Shown in pieces: positions 12,913 through 26,190 of a DNA stretch of 64,000 nt. Position 1 is the stretch's first letter, and each line of letters opens with the position of its first letter. The position numbers and the translations under genes are program-made. Source of the DNA: Apiotrichum sp. Y4204 (taxonomy: Eukaryota > Basidiomycota > Tremellomycetes > Trichosporonales > Trichosporonaceae); the NCBI GenBank assembly GCA_025531455.1, contig JAMYHL010000054.1:186001-250000 (forward strand), written 5' to 3'. The notes beneath the pieces are model-generated. The model was not told the origin of the DNA and did not search any database. It was given only the letters and a program-made list of their open reading frames with translations.

Positions 12913-13392
12913 TCTCGTCGAGGACCGCTCGACACTGCTGAACTCCTTCAATCCTTTGAGGAGTCGACCCATGTGAAGCCTCAGCATAATTCCTCAACAC
13001 AGGAAGGGCTATTGAGCCATAATATTGTACATAGCGCCGGAGTACATGATATGGATCCGTGTCGTCATTCATGTCCAGCCCATCAGTTATAGTCAGTACT
13101 GGAAGTTTCAGTCAGTCCAGTCTGCGTTTGATAAGCTCGATGGAGGGAAATAATGAGCGGAATGCATGCACGATGGCAGCGTCGCCACAAATTGTCTCTA
13201 TGGGAGGACCGGTAGCAATAAATGACAGGGTGAGGGGAGAGGAAATGGTATGCGAGTGTAATGGTACTGTGTGTGGGGGAAAGTGTAGTGAGGTTTATCT
13301 GCGTCTATCCTCATCGAAACCTTGCATTCGACGGAGAGTATCGAGCCAAGGAGGCGAGGTCATTAACTAGCTCCGAATGAACCGTCCGTCAC
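12913..13392. other. Convergent spacer between RRM gene and wall-protein gene
   Basis: Both flanking genes end here, so this is 3' untranslated sequence and a terminator region for each. No gene, tRNA or repeat was seen. Confidence 0.5.
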
Positions 13393-14377
13393 TTAGAAGA
13401 CCATGGCGGCGATGACACCGGCGGCGACGGCACCGGCACCGACGCGCATGGCACCGGCACCCGAGGCGGGCTTGCTGGTGGAAGCGCCGGCGGCGGCCTC
13501 GGTCTTGTGGGCGTCAGCCGAGGCGGAAGCCGAGGGCTTGGCGGAGGCACCGGCGGAGGCAGTAGCGGCACCGGCGGCGCCAGCCGAAGAGGCAGCGGGG
13601 GCACCGGTGGCGGCACCAGCGCTGGGGGCGGGGGCGGCACCGGTAGCGGTGTTAGGGGTGGCAGGAGCCGGGGCGGGGGCACCAGTGTTGCCGGCGGCGT
13701 CGCCACCGGCAGTGTTCTCAGTGGCGCCGCTGTCGGCACCGCCCTTCAGGCACTCGGACGAGCTGCCCTCCTGGATAGTGAGGACCGACGCCCACTGCTG
13801 GGCACCAGTGCCGTCAACGATCTGGAGCGAGCTGCGGATGTCAGCATACTGTTGGCTGGGACACTCGATATGTAGGTTAGACTCAGGATGGCCCAGGGCC
13901 AAAGCTGGAGAGCCCAAATATGAGATCTGTGCCACGGAGACTCCATGCCCTGAGGACGTGGAACCCATGCGGAGAGGGTGGTGATGCCATGCATGCCCTG
14001 AGGCCATGAGAATCACAGGAGGCCGCATTTCTGTCTTGATCGCACGACATGTGCGTTTTGTACTCACACAGCGGTGCCAGCGGGGAGGTCGACGACCCAG
14101 GTGAGCGAGTCGGCGTTGGTCTGGGGGAAGGTCTTGAGGGGGGTGGCACCGGGCTGGTTGCCGGGGAGAACGGAGGGGTAGAAGGGGGCGACACCCGAGT
14201 TCCACTTAAGGAGGACGGGCTGGCACTGGACGAGCGACGACTGCGAGAGAGTTAGTTGGGGTACAATCGCGGAGACAACTGCAGGACAGCTGCAGCCTCA
14301 GCACTCACGGGAGTGATCATCTGGAGGGCCGAGGCCGAGGTGGCAACGAGGGCGGAGAGGAGGGCGAGCTTGAACAT
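13393..14377 (-). CDS. GPI-anchored Ser/Ala-rich wall protein (Kre9/Knh1-like)
   Basis: Secreted, probably GPI-anchored cell-surface protein of 226 residues in three exons (14377-14309, 14240-14068, 13831-13393). It begins with a signal peptide (MFKLALLSALVATSASA) followed by a short extracellular domain: QCQPVLLKWNSG, PFYPSVLPG, LTWVVDLPAGTAV and SLQIVDGTGAQQW, with paired Cys ending in SSECLKGG. This is the Ser-Thr-rich GPI-anchored (Kre9/Knh1) fold common in basidiomycete wall proteins. A ~100-residue Ala/Pro/Gly/Ser linker follows, suited to O-mannosylation. A Gly/Ala/Val-rich hydrophobic tail serves as the GPI signal. The second intron is unusually long (236 bases) for this window but ends with a good branch site (GCTGAC) and restores the domain exactly. 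Role: wall assembly or surface glycoprotein. No enzyme motif is seen. Confidence 0.85.
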
Positions 14378-17300
14378 TGTGGTAGAGAGCGGCGGGGGTA
14401 GTGAGCGTGGGGGCGTGTAGAAACTAGAAGGATTAACTGCAAAGAGTGCAAAGCGAAGGGAGAAGGGGGAACTGATGAGATGAAGAGCAAAGAAGAAGAT
14501 GTGGGATAAGTAGTGACGACGAGACGAGGAGGGAGAGGACTGCGTGGATGCCAACTAGCCTTTATCCCCATCCAGGCGTTCACAATGCTCGCACCAGCCT
14601 GGGCAGCTGGGACAGTGTGCTGGGCAATGGGGGAGAGGGGGATACCGCGAATGGCCCACTGGTCGCTGGTCCAAAGGGTCGTGTGGACGCCACCGAACGC
14701 TTGGACAAGGGCACAAGCGACGGGCGCGACAGGCAGCCCAAGGATCGACCGACAGCCCAACAGCGCCCCGCCCCGTGTGGGCGTGTGGGCGTGCGTGAGC
14801 CACACCTGGAGCTGGCTCAAGGTCCAGTGGACCCGGACCAATGGATGAGACTGCACTTTGTGTGGACAGAAATGTCATTCATAGGCAAATGTCTGCGCAA
14901 CTGAGGGGGCTCTCAGGATCGCAGGATCACTGTAGATCAATCGCACTCTGGTAGCTGCCAGTTTAGCTCCATAGCTAGTGGATTATGTTCGTTTGCCGTG
15001 TTCCTTGCGGGCCAAAATTAACGACGCCGTGTGTACTTCTTCTGTTCCTTGATCCATCTGCATTCCGCTGTCGCACTTTGCAAAAGCACACCCATGAACA
15101 ACAATTGCACCCCGCAGCGACTGAGTCTGAGACGAAAGGTACGAGAGCCGACCAGCACACGGTCCAAGAGCCGAGAGCCAAAGGGAGAGATGCCAGGCTG
15201 GGCTGGCCTGGATCAAAGCGAACGCACATTTCGCGAGCATTCAACAATCGGCCATCAATGCCCTGAGCTTGACCTAAAACTGACGGCGCAATTGCCCAGA
15301 GCGCCTCGGCCTCCGTTTGCTGTGCTCTCTGCGTCCGTTTATCGTGGACTAGCGGGTCAAGACTCTTCATATTCTTTGCAGCATCTCCCTGGAAGCTGGC
15401 TACACATCCCATCCCATGGCCCATGGCCCAGTATCGCAGGAGAGCAGACACCGCGGCGCAGAAAGGACGGGAGGATGGGGGAAGATCCTGTCTCTCAGGT
15501 TCGGCGTCTGGATCCGTTCGGCGCAGATGGTTGAGCGGGTTTGTGCAACGCGGTTATCCTGAGCGCCGGCTGCTGTGCTGGGTGGCGTCCTTGAGGCCTT
15601 GAGGGCCCCTTGGCCAAGAACCATTTCGGATGTGGTCGGCACAGGGATCGACTGGACGCCACAGGGTGGGGAGGGGCAAACGGGGCAAAGAGGAGGTGGG
15701 AACGTGCTACAGTCAAGATGCTGCGCGATCCAAACGGGTGCGCCACCCACACAGACAAGAAATCTGAGAGATCGCGAGAGATCCGATCTGGAGTGCTCAG
15801 TGAGCGCAGTTGCTCAATCGTGAAGCTGCACATACTCTGTTGCGACCTATTTCGTTGTTCCCAAGCTCTCGTCATGACGTCGAGTGAGAGGGGATCCCTC
15901 TTTGTTCCCTCGTGGCCTTATCGCCATTCTGCTGGCTATCCCCGATACTCAGTCATCAACGGCGGAAGGAAGTTTCATTCCCGGAAACGCAGGCCGAGAA
16001 AAGCCAAAAGCTCGATAAAAAATGACGCCCAATGGCCCGATTCTCAACGCGTTGAAGCGCGTGGCGCGTCGCTCAGGGTCCACGCGGCATGGCAGGAACG
16101 GCCGAACCGCGAACCACAAGGAACGCGCAGCGCCCACGCGCCAGAACAGCCGCGGCCTGCGAGCCCGGCCTGAGCTAGAATTGTATTCATTTGGAGCTGG
16201 CTGATCCCCTTTTGCCCGGTTCTAGAGTTCTCTAGCTGGCCGGTCTCATTAGCCTCCTTTGACTGTGTCTGCAATCCAGTTTGATTCCGAACGTCATCGA
16301 GGTTGTCAAACACAGCGCACAATAGTAGTAGATGCAATAGAGCCACGGTGCTCAACAGACAGTCGTTTTGGCTGCCTCGCCAAGACTTGCTCGGCTGCCT
16401 GACGCCGGCGCTGAACTTGTGTCTGACTCTGGGACTCCTCAGCACTGGCCAGACCAGGAACTAGGAACCAATATCCAGTCCCCATGGCGCACACCACGCG
16501 CACAACGGACGGAGTTGTCAGTGTCAGACCGGGAGAGGTGGCACAATAGTCATCAGGAGCTTGTGATCTCACTTTGCGATCCTGCGATCCTACGGCCTGT
16601 GATCCAGCATTGGCTGCTTGCAGCCATGCCATACTGTCCCGATCAGACCAAAACCTCTGTACTCACGTTGATGCCAAGCCGCCGCCATGCAATTGTTGCC
16701 CAAGCTGGTCAAGCCAAGAGTGCTGCACGACCGTCCAAAGAAAGCAAGCTTTCTGCAGCTCGAAACATACATTAGGGACTGGATGGGCACAACTGAACAC
16801 CGTGCGCAAAGGGTGCATGTCCACATGATGAGATGCCAAGCTATCAAGTGTGCCAAGCACCGGGATGCAGGATACCGAACGGGTTGATACGATTGCAGTC
16901 TGTTTGTTACAGGTGGAATCTACTACTGAGCTAAGCGGGGCCAGCGTGAAACTCATCTGCGGCGATGGCGTTCGCCCACCCCTCAGGACCCCCTCCCCGT
17001 TCTCCACCCCCCACGCCGGGGACCAAGGGCAGCATGTCACAGTCAAGGCGGTGTAGACATTACTGCGGGAGGCTGAGAGGCGTTCCGGCCACATGTCATA
17101 TGTGTGTGAGGATGGCGCGAGTCAGACTGCGGCCGACCACAGCCTGCGATCCTGCGACCTTTGTGCATTGTCCACTGTCCCAGGATCTGTGTCCCAGGCA
17201 CAACACGTTCTTGTGGACGATCGATCGAGATTAGAAGGACATGTGCTGTGCCTGGCGGGAGATCCTCAACCTTGCCAACCTGTCCTGCGATCCGGCTTGC

Positions 17301-20300
17301 GGGACACTGGCCGTAAACGGTACATTTGTTGACCATACATTCTTGAAGTCCAAACTCTCAAGCTCCAATCCAAGCAAGTCGGCATCAGATATCATCCAAG
17401 GCGGCAGATGCGGCATGTGAACCCGCACTGCTCCTGAGACGTGACGGTCTCCACCGGCCACCGGCCACACGGGTGTTGCCATCACGATAAGTGTCGCAAG
17501 CGGTGCAAATCATGGCTCCCGCGGGCCCGAGGATCCCGGCATACGTACAAGGTAGGAACATATTCCGCGAGACTACACATGGGCCACAATGTTATTTGCA
17601 TCCCAGGCTATTTGGAGCAGGACGCAATGGTGGACGCAGACTCGCAGCCGCACAGACAGCTGACCGGCCCGAGTCCCGATCAAGCGGGCCGGAAACATGC
17701 CCGACCGCCTGCAAAGCTGTCCAAAGGCGCCCAAATGCGAGGTGAGCGGTATGAGCGGGGAAGGTGGGGGAACATGGGATATGAGAACAGGTAGCCAAGC
17801 CACGTCTCGCCGACCGACCGCGATGTGACTGCATTGCCATCGAGCGCTAGCGAGATAACGAGTCCGACGACGGAGGGAATAGACATACAGGAATAGACAG
17901 CCACGATGCTAACAGTCCAACGATGCTGCGGCAACGCGACTGGGGCCCGCGAGCGCGCGCCGTCGCCCCTCCCTAGCCCTTCTGGTCCGACCCTGGGGCG
18001 AAAAACCTAAAGTAGTGTTCCCGATCGCGTGTCACGTCCTGCCAATTATAGCTTCGGTCAGGAGCGGATTGCAGGAATCAATTCATTCGGCGCAGGAACG
18101 CAGGCGTGCCTGGGTGCCCAATGCCCAGTCGTGGCTGTCTCACGGAGTCCGTCTTCCGTGTAAAACGACGCGACGCGTCCATTTGCATCCCTCTAGTGGA
18201 AGCTTGTTGGCTGCTCACCAGAATTGCTGTTCGACGTGTCGACGTGGACTGAAACTTATAGAACTACACAGTCTCGGTTTGAACGCGAAAGTCTGTATCG
18301 CCTGGTTTCCATCGTTATTCCGCGAGTCCCAGACTGCTAGTTCTCCATTAGCTGAAGATGTCCGGACATCCCCGGGCACTCTACTGTCCAGATCGATGTG
18401 TTGGCACAGTCGACTGAAGTCCGCTCACTGATATATCACACCTTCCGAGCTGCAGCTGACTCTCGACTGTCTGTTCACGCGGGACAGTCGTTCCAGTCCA
18501 CTCGGTGCCTTGAGATAGACGATAGACTGTTCTGTTATGGTACTTAAACCAGATTACCGTGTTAAAGTTCTGGAGACGCTGTGTTCTGTCATGCCTGTAT
18601 CAGATGCGGTCCAATCATGGTCACTTACAACTATGTACTAGGGAATTCAATGGTGACCATGCCAGCCACACGCTCCGTCGAGCTATTGATGATAATGATC
18701 CACTCAGTAACCAAGTGGCGAAAGGCGAGCAGTCTGCAATGTTTACCACAGATCAAACACAATCGTCGCTTCTTGTACTTGGAAACAGGCAACGCGCTCA
18801 AAGTCCACACGTTCATCATCGTTAAGCGCTTACCACCTCGCTTCCAATGCCTTTTGCGAATGCGCGAGGTCGCGCGTGTATGATATCCGTGTACTGTGGT
18901 CAAACTTGTTCGTTCTGAAGTATATTGACGCTGTCAATGCGATCATCGCCGCTACTCTTTCATCTAAATCGACATCGACGGCACCGTCGAACGGGGTCTC
19001 TCAGTTCGCTACCTCGGGTTGCTGTGTTCTGTAAATACTCATCAAGTATATTGTACTCAACTCAGGCCGCAAGCTTATTGTTGACCTCAACCCCGTGCTG
19101 TCTCTGAACGAGCCAAGTCATGTGGTCAGAATCGGAGAGCACAAGCTTCACTATAGTATCTCGTTGCAAACGCCTTCCCCAGCAAGAAGCATCCGCCGTC
19201 ATGCGGGGGGAAAGACTCGCCAGAGTATTGATGCTGATGAAACCCTCTGCGTCATAAGACTCCGGCCTGTCACTCATCAACCCACGCATTTGCCCCTCGT
19301 TGCTCGCGCTGTCGTACCGTGCGCCGTTGCTGATGTATAGCTACACCTCCTTGCATCTTCACAAGTACCTTCTTCGCTCGTCTCCTGGTTATGCCTCGAA
19401 TCGCCGACAGTCAGTACTGTAAATGCCAAGCAGCGCGAGTGGGATTCCAGTACATAATGCGCTCAGGAGATTGACATGCCTTCCGGGTGTCCACACGTTT
19501 CGGGACATATGAGTGGGACCCTGGTGCTATTCAGCTTGATGTATCGTTTCTCGACGGACTTCGCAAGGCTCATCTGTTTGTGATCCCACTCTTTCCATCA
19601 GAAGCCATAAAGAGGCAACCGCACAAACGAAGGGCAAGAGATGTACTGTGACTGAACTCAACATATATACTGGGCCAGTCGCCAGCTATGGAGACGCGAG
19701 GGAAAAGATAACTAGCTCTCCAATATCTAATGTAGGTTGTCTATTCTTGTTCACTTCGGCGTGATCAACAGCATGGACTGTGGCAGAGCAACCGTTCAGT
19801 CTTAGTTGACACGTCTACCAAGCTTCATCAAGAAGGGATTGAGTAATGGAGCTGTGAGAGTTGTCAAATATCTGGAGGAAAGGCGAGAAGCGCGTGAGCT
19901 AATCAACGCGAAACTCAGACTTAACTGGGGGGTTGCAGGCAGGCAGGCCAAACTTTCATGAACCTGCGAGGCAACAATACTGACACTGATAGAGATTGGC
20001 GACATTTAGTGGTTCGGCTATTGTTCAGTCCCGTATCGATGCAGACGAAGGCAACCTTGGTAGTCGTAGTGGAACAAACGAAATCGAGGAGAGCCAGTGA
20101 ACTATATCTCAGCGTCAGTGTAGACTGTGGTGGCGAGCCACCCGCTGGGTCAGCGTCAAGGGAAGTTTGACCTTCATTTGTCAAAACGGCTGGGACTGGT
20201 CAATGGGTGCTCTGGTGGAAAGGTGAGCGGTACAGACGGTCGAAAGGAGACTTCAACCTCCGTCAATCAGGCTCAGTCTTTCCCTCTATCACACTCAACA

Positions 20301-23300
20301 GTCCATCAGTCTTGTCTTTGATGTCCACGCACATAGCTTCGACGACGTCAACTCAGCCCACTCGCCAACATTTATACCGCCCATGTGAGTCTGACTGCTC
20401 CAATCAGTGTCCATGGCATCTCGCAAGTTCGGCATCCGTTTCGGGATTCATTTTCCTCGTCGGGCGAGTAATACGGTTCGTCGGGTAAGTGATATAGTTG
20501 TCTCTCCCACAATTGCCGTAGATGCCGCCATTGATTGTCAAGATTGGGCGTTTAGTCCCACACCTGGGCGGCAGGTGAGCAACTGCCCAGTATACGGATC
20601 ACCTGTCGAAACTCGACGCCACAGAGGTCGTTAGCCGCCCCCGTGTTCCAGTGGAGCCAATCGTCGGCAACAAAGCATGTCACCAGGCTCGTCCGTGATA
20701 GGCAGAATCTCGCACAGTGGTCGTTAAGGGGCCTGAGTGAGTCTGCGGAGGTACCTCGGTTCAATCTCTCCACGATGTCCAGTTGCCCGATCAGAAGCTG
20801 GATCAGACGCGGACGTTAGATTCGCGATACACGACATGCGACTCACTGTGGTCTGAGTGTGGTGAGGTGCTAGTATGAGGTACTACAAGCCCGGAGTGCC
20901 TCCTCCTCGAGCCACCACCACTCAGGCCGTAGTCTTTGTTTAAATCACGCATCAAAAATGTGGAGAACGCCGCTACCCCACAAGCCACGCGCTCGGATCG
21001 CCGGGCGGCGGACGCCGGCTGGTCCGGCGGCTAGGTGCGGGCATTGGCGGTGGCGGTAGGGCAGCGTGACCGTACCTCGCAGTGTTCCACAGCCTCTTAC
21101 CTGGCAGGGATGAGGGAACTCGGGGTCTATGGGATGGGATGGTGAGTGAATAATGTGATGCCGATACAACGGCACTGCCGACGCAGGGAGGTTCCTCTCA
21201 GGTACAAGTTGAGTCCATGTCCGTCACAATGGAGAGCTGCAAGGGGGGCGTAAACGGCGTTCCCGACCTGACCCCGGTTAGTTACTGTCAGTGTGTGGCG
21301 TTGTTCACATTGCCGCCGACATAATGCCAAGTGTGTTCCGACAGCACCTCGTGCAGCCTCTTGGGCGTGATTTCGCGATACAGCGCCTCGCACTATGTGA
21401 CCAACGGCTCTTTGTGCGGAGAGTGAGTGAGTCACTGTTGTGAGTGAGGGAGAAGCACAGCCCTGTCCACCTTCTGCCCTCTCTCCCACCCACAACCTCC
21501 CGACGGAAGTCGGTTTGAACGGCGCGGTAGTTAGGAGAACGATTTCGTGTCTCTGGTGTTGATTCAGAGTCATCACAGTGGTTTCCTAGGCCATGTCATT
21601 GTCGAGAAGGCCCCGGCGCACATTGCCCAGATACCCATGTGTGGAAACCGTCGTACTTGGGCTTGGTTGATGGCTGGCGAGGCCAGAGCGGCCTGAGCTC
21701 CATATCTGATCTACATTGTCGTTTTGACCGCCGTGAGTGTGCCTGGACCTGTCGAGCCAGCGTGGGCTCAATTCTCAAACTATCTCGAAACGCGATATCG
21801 TGATGAGGGATGCAGTATGAAAGATCAAGTTGCTTTGTGTCAGCTCGCGTACTTCGCCGTGAATCGGGCCGTGGTGGGGATGTGACAGACAGCCAACGGG
21901 AAATCGCGGGATGTACACGACCATCCTTACCCCGCATTCTTCCCACCCTGTACCCCACATTCTGCTCCCACCACACAAGCTTAGGCGCTTTTCTGCCTCT
22001 TTCCCAACCCCCACACCAACCAGAACGTTCAAAGCTCTCTCTGTCTCCTTGGGCAACAAGTTGACTTCTCTACAACAATCATCAAGCCTTTGAAAGTTTG
22101 CGCGCTCCTCCTTGGTCACTGCCGACAGATCACGCGACAAACCGCGGTTCCACCGCGCACGCGCCTCTCCGATCGTTGCTCGGGCCGCCCATCTCATCCC
22201 CAGATCGTAGGGCCACATACCACCCACTGCCCCCTCGCAGTACGGCCCACGAGGGTACACGAGGCATGCGGGCGAGTCTGCAAAGTCTGGCACGTTCTGT
22301 CTATTCAGCGACGGCATGTTCCCTCGGGGCGTGGCGCGTGGCGTCAGCAAGCCACGCTGGCCAAGTAACCGTCCGGACCAATGAGGCACGCTGGTCAGAG
22401 GCGCCAGCAACCCAGAAACGCCTGATGGTGGCGACTAGTTGCACCCCAGTTTTATCGACGCCATCCTGGAACCTACGCCCTTTCCGATTGATAACTCGAG
22501 ACACGCCCACAAGTCTGGATTGCCTGAGATCATAGTGTTCCTTGGGCTTCTGCTCGTTGGATCGCCGGACGACGAACATGTCAGTGGCGATGGCTTTTCT
22601 AACCCTCACTCAACTGACGCAGCATCGACAGAGTGGCGCCCCCCAGATTATGTGATCCTGCAACACTTCAAAAGTGCCAGGTGAGGGGGGAGCTGCATGA
22701 ACCGCACCGATGACAGTGCAGTACATACATCGCCGCCTCTTTCTGCCTGGTCCCTTAAAGGTGTGAAACGATGGAATGATGTTCGAGGGACCATGAGCCT
22801 TGATGCTTGTCCAGCGTGCTGATGGCGACTCACTGATCAAGGGTTGGACCTAAGCGCGTTGTCTTCGAGGACTGGATCTGCTGTGGTGACAATTTGTGGG
22901 CTGTTCAGAGCATAGAAACATTGACCTGGACGGCCGAGCCCGAGCAGCTTGCGGCTAGGGGCCCGGATCGGCATTGCTGTTGTCGTCGTTCTTGTTGTCG
23001 CTGAGCAACCACATCTAATCTATCTCATCCCACTGACCACCCACACTCCAACGCCGTTGCTCTGAAACCATCATCGAGGTTGTGCGCCCCGCTACCCCAC
23101 TCACAACCCCCTCACTTCACTCTGCAACTCTGGGCCATTCTCATCCAAAGACAAAGATGAGAGGAAAATAACGTGACCACTGGCATGCGCCACGCGCCGG
23201 CAAATCGCCGCCTCTGCTCATCCCTGTACCCCACAACCATCTCCCCTGATGTACAAGCAGGGGTTGTCCGAGCGTGCCGAGCGCCGGATTTCAAAGATCC

Positions 23301-24058
23301 GATCAGCCATTCGCAGTAAACGCCTGCTCTGCGCTCTCTTGCTCTTGCCACATTGTCTCCGGCGCCCCCGGCGCGCCTCTTTGACTAGTGTACCCTCTCC
23401 TGCACCTCGCACACTCGGATGCTCACGGACCTCATTGCAAGGCAAGAGAGCCAAGGAGGCGTTTCTCCACTCATTCCACAATCTGTGCCGTACTGCAACT
23501 CGTGACTGCGTTGCATTCCAGGCGGACCGTGTACCTTGTGCGGCTGCACCGTATGTCCCTACTTCTATGGCCACCCTCATCCTGAACGCGTTTCCTGGAA
23601 ACTGTGTGGATGGGTGGGTGGGTGTGCCTGGATGGCTCATGCAGCCAGTTCGACCAGTTCCATCCCATCTGCGCATCTGCCTGCTGCATGCGACATCTCT
23701 CTCTCTCTCTTGCCCTTGGCACTCTCGCACCCTTGTCGCCAGTTCCCATCTGCGGCTGGTGTTGTCTTGCAGAACATCATTCTGTTATAACTTTGCAAGT
23801 TTGGCCGTCCCCGCGTCTCCCACTTGATACACATCACGTACTACACCACAATTTACTCACTTGTTCGACAGACGACATTGTCGACCCAAGAGACTGATTG
23901 GAACATCACCTCGTCTGTCACTCTACACCGTCTCTCGCTCGCCTCACTGTCTCTTCTCTTACCTAGCTGGACTCAGCTCTCCACCCACTCTTTCGCTTCT
24001 CACAGCCCACAGCCCCCCGACTATCATCCCTCCCCGGCCCCACAGCCTCTCGTCACCC
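14378..24058. other. Gene-poor block of 9.7 kb
   Basis: No confident gene. The first ~150 bases are the leader of the minus-strand wall-protein gene, and the last ~350 bases (from about 23,690) are CT-rich and belong to the methyltransferase gene ahead. In between, open frames are short, weakly biased and present on both strands. A 181-codon ATG-led frame on the minus strand (22318-21775) was judged too weak. Copies of a CCTGCGATCCTGCGA-type motif lie at 14914, 16575, 17143 and 17284. No terminal repeats, reverse transcriptase or transposase motifs were seen, although decayed elements cannot be excluded. Confidence 0.5.
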
Positions 24059-26190
24059 ATGACATCTCTGCTCGACGCGTGGACCAGCCCATTCGCGATA
24101 GCCGAAGCTGGCACTATACACATAACCCGTTCTCTTGGCCGCAAAGGCAGTGCGGAAACGGACGAGTTTGTCCACATTCAAGGCAGCTTGAACGACTTTG
24201 CTTTCCAGGAGAAAGTCAGGCATTCGCCACCAGAAGAACCCAATCGCCTCCAGCAGACTTTCCAAGCTTACGCGGGGCGGTTGCGCAGCGCATCGGGGAC
24301 AGACATGGACATTGACCGCCACCCCAAACTTGGGCGCATGCCGTCACTAGGCAACTGGCGTGCAAGTGTGCGCCGCAGCGTCGCCCACCTGTACCCCAAC
24401 CGGCAGCCTGACAACAACAAAGAGGAGAAGCACTTCCAGCCCCAGGGCTCGCATGACGAGCTTCGTACTTCTGCGCCTCATGTTCCTCGTTCTAACAGCC
24501 TACACGGAAGTCCCCTGCGCTCTCGTCCCCCTCCGGTCTACCGCAGCTATTCTTCAGAGACTTCAAAAGACCTCGTCAATGGCCCATCTTCTCGTCCCCT
24601 TTGTCGCTCGCCCAGCTGTGCAATGTCAACACTATCCTCGACCGAGGCCTCTGACCTCGCCGACCTGTTCGCCACCTCGCGGACAGCCCAGCGCGCATCA
24701 AAATCGACGAACAATCTGGCGGAAACTCTCGGCCGGATAAAGGTCAAGCATGACCTGCTTCCCACCTCGCCCTCCTTCATCATACCGTCCTCGCCACGCT
24801 TCGTGCCCCCCAATATCGACGAGGTCATCCCCTTCTCAACCTCACCCTTTTGCGCGTGGGATCCGGCGGCGGTCGATGGCGATGTGCTCGGTCCTCTCAT
24901 GCCTGGCAAGGGCGGCGTCGCTTCGCCTCCCATTGTCGGTTCTGCCTGGCACGAGCCCTCGCGCCGTCGTGGGGCACCTGGCGCCCGCCGCACCTGGCGC
25001 ACCGAATCTGGCAAGGAGGTCCGCTCAGTGTACCCCGTCGGGTGGGAACGCCCTGTGCTCGACCTCGAAGGTCGTCTGCACGAGACCATGTACGAAATCG
25101 CCGGAGGCCAGCACACATTTGTCGACTGTGATGAGGATGAGCAGCCAAAGGCCGTTCTCGACGTAAGTCACTACTCCTCCTCGGCCCGTGCATCAGCACA
25201 CAGGTAACTCTTTACTGACAGATTTCCAGCTCGGTACTGGCACTGGCCTTTGGGCGATCTCCCAGGCCCTGGCATGGCCCGAAACTCGTTTCATAGCCGC
25301 TGATATTGTTCCCTGTCAAACCAATCTCAACGCCCTCGCCAACGCCGAGGATCAGGCCCGAACAGGTTTGAACGGAACGGCGCCCGGGACGGGTCAGTGG
25401 TCGAGCGTCGCTGATCGCATCGAGTTCCAACAATTCGACTTGTAAGTGCATAGTGCCGTCCGCGATGTGGAAACATCTAACATTCTCAGCCTTGACGGAC
25501 TGCCATATGACTCTGGGGTCTTTGACATGGTCCACATGCGGTTCCTCGGCCTTGGCGTCCCCGAGCACCGTTGGGGCGATCTTCTCGACGAGGCCGTGCG
25601 CATTCTCAAGCCTGGCGGCGTCCTCGAGGTATGTTCAGCTGCATTCTCTTTGTCGTAAGCTGACATGCGTGCAGATTGTGGAAATGTCCTACGAGATTCC
25701 ACCCAGTGTACACCCTCGCACCCGCAAGGCCTATTCGCGCCTCCTGATGGACGACTACCTTGCCGCCAATCCGATCTTTGCTCTCCAGCTGAATCTTCCC
25801 GCCACCGTCGGTATCGTGCCCGCCTCCACGCGTCCAATCTTCTCGGCCCAGTGGGACGTTGACGCCCCACCTCCCCCCTACGACTGCCGTGACCTTTTCC
25901 CCGCCGGCGGACCGCCACCTGACGCGCTCGCCGACGCAGCCATGACATGGGCCCGCTCCGCCCTCGACTACAAGGACGTCCAGCCCGGCGACGAGGGTGA
26001 ACGTGCCATTCGTGCGCTCGTAGCTGCTGACCCGCGGCGATGGGGCGCCCCACCTACTGGCGACAAGAGTATGCCGGACACACCACGGACGCCCACCACC
26101 CCTGGCGGGCCCTACACCCCACCAACCGCAGACGTCGCGTGCTCCGGCAAGGTCGCCGTCGCTGCATGGATGGTCGTCAAGCGCTCGTAA
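24059..26190 (+). CDS. SAM-dependent methyltransferase, LaeA/UMTA-like, with long N-terminal extension
   Basis: Predicted S-adenosylmethionine methyltransferase of 656 residues in four exons (24059-25162, 25230-25441, 25490-25628, 25675-26190). The first ~250 residues are low-complexity Ser/Pro/Arg. A region beginning GWERPVLDLEGRLHETMYE leads into the Rossmann core: motif I DLGTGTGLWAI, ADIVP, a loop, IEFQQFDF, DSGVFDMVHMRF and RILKPGGVLEIVEMS. This is the arrangement of fungal LaeA/UMTA-like enzymes (Methyltransf_25 group). A Pro/Thr-rich insert precedes the final strand VAVAAWMVVKRS. The substrate is unknown. LaeA relatives act in the nucleus on secondary metabolism and development, but the group is large and this assignment is by fold only. 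The ATG is the first in a frame that is open further upstream, so a longer protein is possible. Confidence 0.85.

Noticed and set aside
21775..22318. 181-codon ATG-led frame on the minus strand
   Set aside because: The middle part looks slightly protein-like, but codon bias is weak, no domain is recognised and no splice-linked exons were found. Transcript data could revive it.
23249..23827. 192-codon ATG-led plus-strand frame upstream of the methyltransferase
   Set aside because: Composition is that of a CT-rich leader (Leu/Ser/Pro-heavy), with no domain and no bias.
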